Source: Hymenobacter sp. BRD128 (GTDB lineage: Bacteria > Bacteroidota > Bacteroidia > Cytophagales > Hymenobacteraceae). Taken from it: a stretch of 64,000 nucleotides of DNA. Below are positions 61,301-64,000 of this stretch, in pieces. Below the pieces are notes generated by a model that searched no databases, had not been told where the DNA came from, and saw only the letters and a list, made by a program, of their open reading frames with translations. Position 1 is the stretch's first letter. The number at the start of each line of letters is the position of its first letter. The DNA lies in NCBI RefSeq assembly GCF_013256625.1, contig NZ_CP053908.1, forward strand, positions 3,844,001 to 3,908,000. Direction: 5' to 3'. A program made the translations under genes and the position numbers.

Positions 61301-62178
61301 GCACCTACCAGCACATCGCCCAGCGGGCCAGCCAGGTGCCGGTGCGTCAGCTCTGCCAGGTGCTGCGCGTGGCCCCGGCCGCGTATTACGCCTGGCACCG
61401 CCGTCGGCAGCAGCTGGTAGTCGAGCCGACTTGGCAAGCAGCCGTGCGCGAGGCATTTATGCATCACAGCCAACGCTACGGCACGCGTCGGCTGCGGGCC
61501 GAAGTGCAGGCGCAGGGCCATGCCGTGGGCCGCTGGCGCATTCGCCGCGTGTTAAAAGCACACGGCTTGCGCGCCCAGCAGCTCCGCTCGTTTGTGCCGC
61601 GCACCACCGATTCCGACCCGGCCGTGCGGGCCGCCCCCAATCGTTTGCTGGGCCAGCCGGCCCCCACCACCCTCAACCGGGTCTGGGTCGGCGACATCAC
61701 GTATCTGCCTCGCCAAGGCGGCGGCTGGCTGTATCTGGCCGTGTGGCTCGACCGCTGCTCGTGCAAGATTGTGGGCTGGGACGTGCGCGACACCATGCCA
61801 GAAGACCTGGTGAGCGAGGCGTTGCGTCGCGCCCTGGTCGTGCGCCGCCCGCCGGCCGGGCTCGTCGTCCACTCCGACCAGGGCAGCCAGTACACGGCCA
61901 CCCGCTTCAAAACCCTGGTCGCCCAACACGGCGCGCTGCAAAGCATGCGCCGGCGCGGCAACTGCTACGACAACGCGCACACCGAATCGTTTTGGAGCCG
62001 CTTCAAGGCCGAACTGCTCAACGGCAGCAGCTTCCCCGGGCTGGCCGAAGCCCAACTCGAAATCAGCCACCACATCGCCTATTACAACGCCGAGCGGCGA
62101 CATTCTGCGCTTGGCTACCAAGCACCCAACCACTTCGAAAAACATCTTCAAATAACGTCCCAACTCTGTCCGGCTTAG
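61297..62178 (+). CDS. IS3-family transposase orfB (integrase core)
   Basis: The 293-residue frame has the DDE integrase core: WVGDITYLPRQGGGWLYLAV (first Asp), VVHSDQGSQYTATRFKTLV (second Asp) and CYDNAHTESFWSRFKAEL with the Glu, then HHIAYYNAERRHSALGYQAP. The reading frame is open upstream of the GTG and meets orfA at the -1 frame after the A7 run. No frameshift or stop is seen, so the transposase seems intact. Confidence 0.95.
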   Translation: MSTYQHIAQRASQVPVRQLCQVLRVAPAAYYAWHRRRQQLVVEPTWQAAVREAFMHHSQRYGTRRLRAEVQAQGHAVGRWRIRRVLKAHGLRAQQLRSFVPRTTDSDPAVRAAPNRLLGQPAPTTLNRVWVGDITYLPRQGGGWLYLAVWLDRCSCKIVGWDVRDTMPEDLVSEALRRALVVRRPPAGLVVHSDQGSQYTATRFKTLVAQHGALQSMRRRGNCYDNAHTESFWSRFKAELLNGSSFPGLAEAQLEISHHIAYYNAERRHSALGYQAPNHFEKHLQITSQLCPA

Positions 62179-62191
62179 CTAGACCACCTCA

Positions 62192-62287
62192 TTTCGCCGC
62201 GTCGCCACGCGCTATTACAAGTTGGACACATATTTTCTAGCCTGTATTCACCTGGCCGCAACCGTCCTCTGGCTCCGCGATTGTTAA
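62192..62287 (+). pseudogene. 3' tail of an IS5-like transposase
   Basis: Thirty-one in-frame codons read FRRVATRYYKLDTYFLACIH and ATVLWLRDC to a TAA. The segment RRVATRYYKL...LACIHLA is the usual C-terminal end of IS5/IS1182-type DDE transposases. The rest of the gene is missing, and the fragment abuts the right end of the IS3 element directly. Confidence 0.7.
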
Positions 62288-62740
62288 CACACTTCCTAAC
62301 ACCCCCTTACAAATTCCACGTAGCAGTTCTCGAACCCGATCCTCTGCCAACACGGTCATCACGGGTTTACGATATTTGGTTAGACAAACAATATGCTACT
62401 TGTAATCATAAGTGGTATGGCTGGTGTTGCTGCATAGCTTACCCGAATCAATAGGTAAAAGTATTGAGCTAAGACCTTCGCATAAATATAAATTATTTAA
62501 TTTATATTTATGCGAAGGTTGCCAAAAAAATGCTCTATAAATTGCTGTGCGCGCACTGCAAATCAGGGCTAAGTATAGTAATTTTGTATGTAGCTTACTA
62601 TTCACTAACTCTACGTTTTGTCTGCTAAATAGTATATCTAAATAAATGGTTTTAAATATATATTTTAGTTTTGATTTATGAAAATTATTCGGTAATGACC
62701 TAAGTCTTGGTGAGTCGTATTTGCTTATATATTTAAAATA
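62288..62740. other. AT-rich stretch with a 46-nt perfect palindrome
   Basis: About 450 bases without a convincing gene. The main feature is the perfect 22-bp inverted repeat at 62474-62519. Base composition drops sharply here compared with the first 60 kb. Confidence 0.55.
62474..62519. repeat. 46-nt near-perfect palindrome
   Basis: Arms at 62474-62495 and 62498-62519 are exact inverted copies (ACCTTCGCATAAATATAAAT is the start of the left arm) with TT between them. This is an AT-rich hairpin capped by GC pairs. It may be a terminator, cruciform or recombination site. Confidence 0.7.
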
Positions 62741-63355
62741 ATGTTAAAGTGCGCAAAATGCGGCATTTCTGCCCTTGGTAAGAATGGTTCGAGCAATGGT
62801 AAAGCAAAATGTTAGTGTACAGAATGCCGACACCAGGCAGTACTGTCTCCTGCTAAAATTACACGGACTGTTTGTTACGAGCAGGTTACCAAGCTGTTAG
62901 TCGAGCGTAACTCGCAACGTAACATTGTGCGGGCAACCGGGGTAGCGCGCATGACGGTTGCGAAACTGGTAAAAAAAGCGAAAGCCAGTCGTCCGCTTCC
63001 GGCGGAGCTACTGAACAAATTGACTGATTTAGAATTAGATGAGATGTGGACGTTTGTAGGTCGGCGGAAGGATAAGATGTGGCTCTGGCGAGTGGTAGAG
63101 CGGGCAACCTGGCACATCGGGGCCTGGGTGCTCGGTTGTCGAGGTACAGCCACGGTAAAACGTTTATGTCAAGCTCTTCCGGCTCGTTATCAGCAGCATA
63201 CTGTTTGTTATACAGATGAACGGGAAACCTACGCCAAGGTGTTGCCGATTGCCGCGCACCGCTCAAGTACCAAAGGCAGTGGGGCAACTAGTATCGTAGA
63301 ACCGCTGAATTGCGCATTGCGCCAGCGCTGTGGCGTGCTAGCGCGTAAATTATAA
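62741..63355 (+). pseudogene. IS1-like transposase with an amber codon and truncated 3' end
   Basis: The frame begins MLKCAKCGISALGKNGSSNG with a zinc-ribbon CxxC. A TAG at 62813-62815 falls where a Gln or Arg codon is expected (AKC-stop-CTEC). It then continues through RNIVRATGVARMTVAKLVKK and the InsB-like DDE core (LELDEMWTFVGRRKDKMWLW, HIGAWVLGCRGTATVKRLCQ, CYTDERETYAKVLP and STKGSGATSIVEPLNCALRQ). It stops at 63355 after GVLARKL, short of the normal end. It is therefore an inactive IS1-family remnant. Confidence 0.85.
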
Positions 63356-63559
63356 TGTTTTACAAGTTACATAGTATGCATCAAATATAAATTCAATTTT
63401 GCATTGATGCTTACAATCTAAACCTCACTAAAATTCATGCTGTCACCAGATATTCGACATAAATTTATAAATGAATCGAATGAACATTTTCGATATTTGG
63501 GATAATCAAAATCGAGAGTTTAAATAATATCATAAGTTTCTACTTGAAAAATGTGTAAC
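63356..63559. other. AT-rich spacer before the glycosyltransferase gene
   Basis: About 200 AT-rich bases with no gene. No clear promoter box is seen. Confidence 0.5.
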
Positions 63560-64000
63560 ATGAAATTTTCAATAATACTTATAAATTACAATACTTTTGC
63601 TGTAACCTGTGATTGTTTGCGTGACATTTATAGCAGTAATTGGGATTGGGATTTCGAGGTTATATTAGTTGATAATGCATCCGTAGAATGTGACCCGGAA
63701 GAATTCAAGCGGTTATTTCCATTAATAAATTTAATTAAAAATTCTGAAAATTCAGGTTTTGCAAGGGGTAATAACCTCGGAATTAAAATTGCAACAGGAG
63801 AGTACTTGTTGATATTGAATACTGATACTATCAATCTGAGAGATGGAGTTGCTAAGTGTATTCAGTACATGGATATGCATAAGCAAGAGAAAGATTTAGC
63901 TGGAGTAGGCTGCAAAATTCTGTCACTCGACGGCAGTATGCAAAGGTCAGCATTTGACTACCGCACTGGTCTCAAATCGGTTTTGCTTAGCAATTCTATT
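63560..64000 (+). CDS. Family 2 glycosyltransferase, 3'-truncated by the window edge
   Basis: At least 147 codons are open to the window end. The product starts MKFSIILINYNTFAVTCDCL and has the GT2 (GT-A) features VILVDNASVE, then NSGFARGNNLGIKIATGEYL and LNTDT with the DxD-like pair that binds metal and nucleotide sugar. This resembles rhamnosyltransferase-type enzymes of polysaccharide clusters. The alternative start is the ATG at 63551. The gene is much more AT-rich than the main part of the window, suggesting transfer with a surface-polysaccharide island. Confidence 0.88.
   Translation, partial: MKFSIILINYNTFAVTCDCLRDIYSSNWDWDFEVILVDNASVECDPEEFKRLFPLINLIKNSENSGFARGNNLGIKIATGEYLLILNTDTINLRDGVAKCIQYMDMHKQEKDLAGVGCKILSLDGSMQRSAFDYRTGLKSVLLSNSI

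Larger units (their letters stand above)
60947..62191 (+). mobile_element. IS3-type insertion sequence
   Basis: The element is 1,245 bp and starts TGAGGTGGTCTAG at 60947 and ends in its near-perfect inverted copy CTAGACCACCTCA at 62179-62191. The inverted repeats extend to about 26 bp with three mismatches. It encodes orfA and orfB of an IS3-family transposase (61297-61300 overlap). The ends TG...CA fit the family. I see no clear target-site duplication: the flanks end GGCC and begin TTTC. Confidence 0.9.

Overview
The window is a high-GC (roughly 60 %) Bacteroidota chromosome segment, most like Hymenobacter or a close relative in the Cytophagales. This is an inference from protein style, not a search result. 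The supports are type IX secretion (T9SS) C-terminal sorting domains on three secreted proteins, Bacteroidota promoter boxes of the TAnnTTTG type with few Shine-Dalgarno sequences, short membrane and lipoprotein genes typical of the phylum, and a striking excess of the palindrome GCTAGC. No rRNA, tRNA or CRISPR array was recognised.

1-27 kb is mostly housekeeping. It runs ileS (3' part), lspA, a GDCCVxC small protein, a fused DppD-DppF ABC ATPase, rnr, a polyprenyl diphosphate synthase, a rhomboid protease, a PLDc_N lipoprotein, a frameshifted DUF2939 gene, a glycerophosphodiesterase, a small AT-rich HTH regulator, DUF721 and recF (minus strand), pdhA, a TPR membrane protein, ribH, a zinc-less TraR/DksA protein, and an RluB-type pseudouridine synthase with a long repetitive N-terminus. 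A compact plus-strand run follows: coaX, an outer-membrane protein, lptC, a small membrane protein, a PpiD/SurA-like foldase and a secreted TPR protein. A parS-like 16-mer lies in the gene-free stretch between the HTH gene and DUF721/recF.

27-41 kb carries recJ with a divergent 37-residue membrane-protein gene, a DEDD exonuclease, a lemA-TPM-TPM envelope operon, a sugar nucleotidyltransferase, panC divergent from a lone GT5 (glycogen-synthase N-terminal) domain, glmS, a polytopic DUF6056-like protein, ridA and gltX. 41-53 kb is a surface-protein island: two T9SS cargo proteins and one giant T9SS protein of about 2,650 residues built from three units of about 925 residues. 53-60 kb holds small hypotheticals, a frameshifted AIM24 protein, a histone-deacetylase-like amidohydrolase, CsbD, two related secreted proteins and an alpha-solenoid protein.

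60.2-63.4 kb is a mobile-element graveyard: an IS630 remnant, an apparently intact IS3-type element with recognisable terminal inverted repeats, the 3' tail of an IS5-like transposase and an IS1-like transposase with an in-frame amber codon. After it the composition drops to AT-rich and a family 2 glycosyltransferase begins and runs off the window, which suggests the edge of an acquired polysaccharide cluster.

Three genes (DUF2939, TPM/YgcG, AIM24) each carry one frame break at a C/G homopolymer. Sequencing error is the first explanation to exclude. No complete new defence or metabolic system was seen. The most unusual items are the triplicated giant T9SS protein, the GCTAGC excess, the TGTAA-rich HTH locus, the parS-like site, possible leaderless promoters and two unlisted small ORFs.
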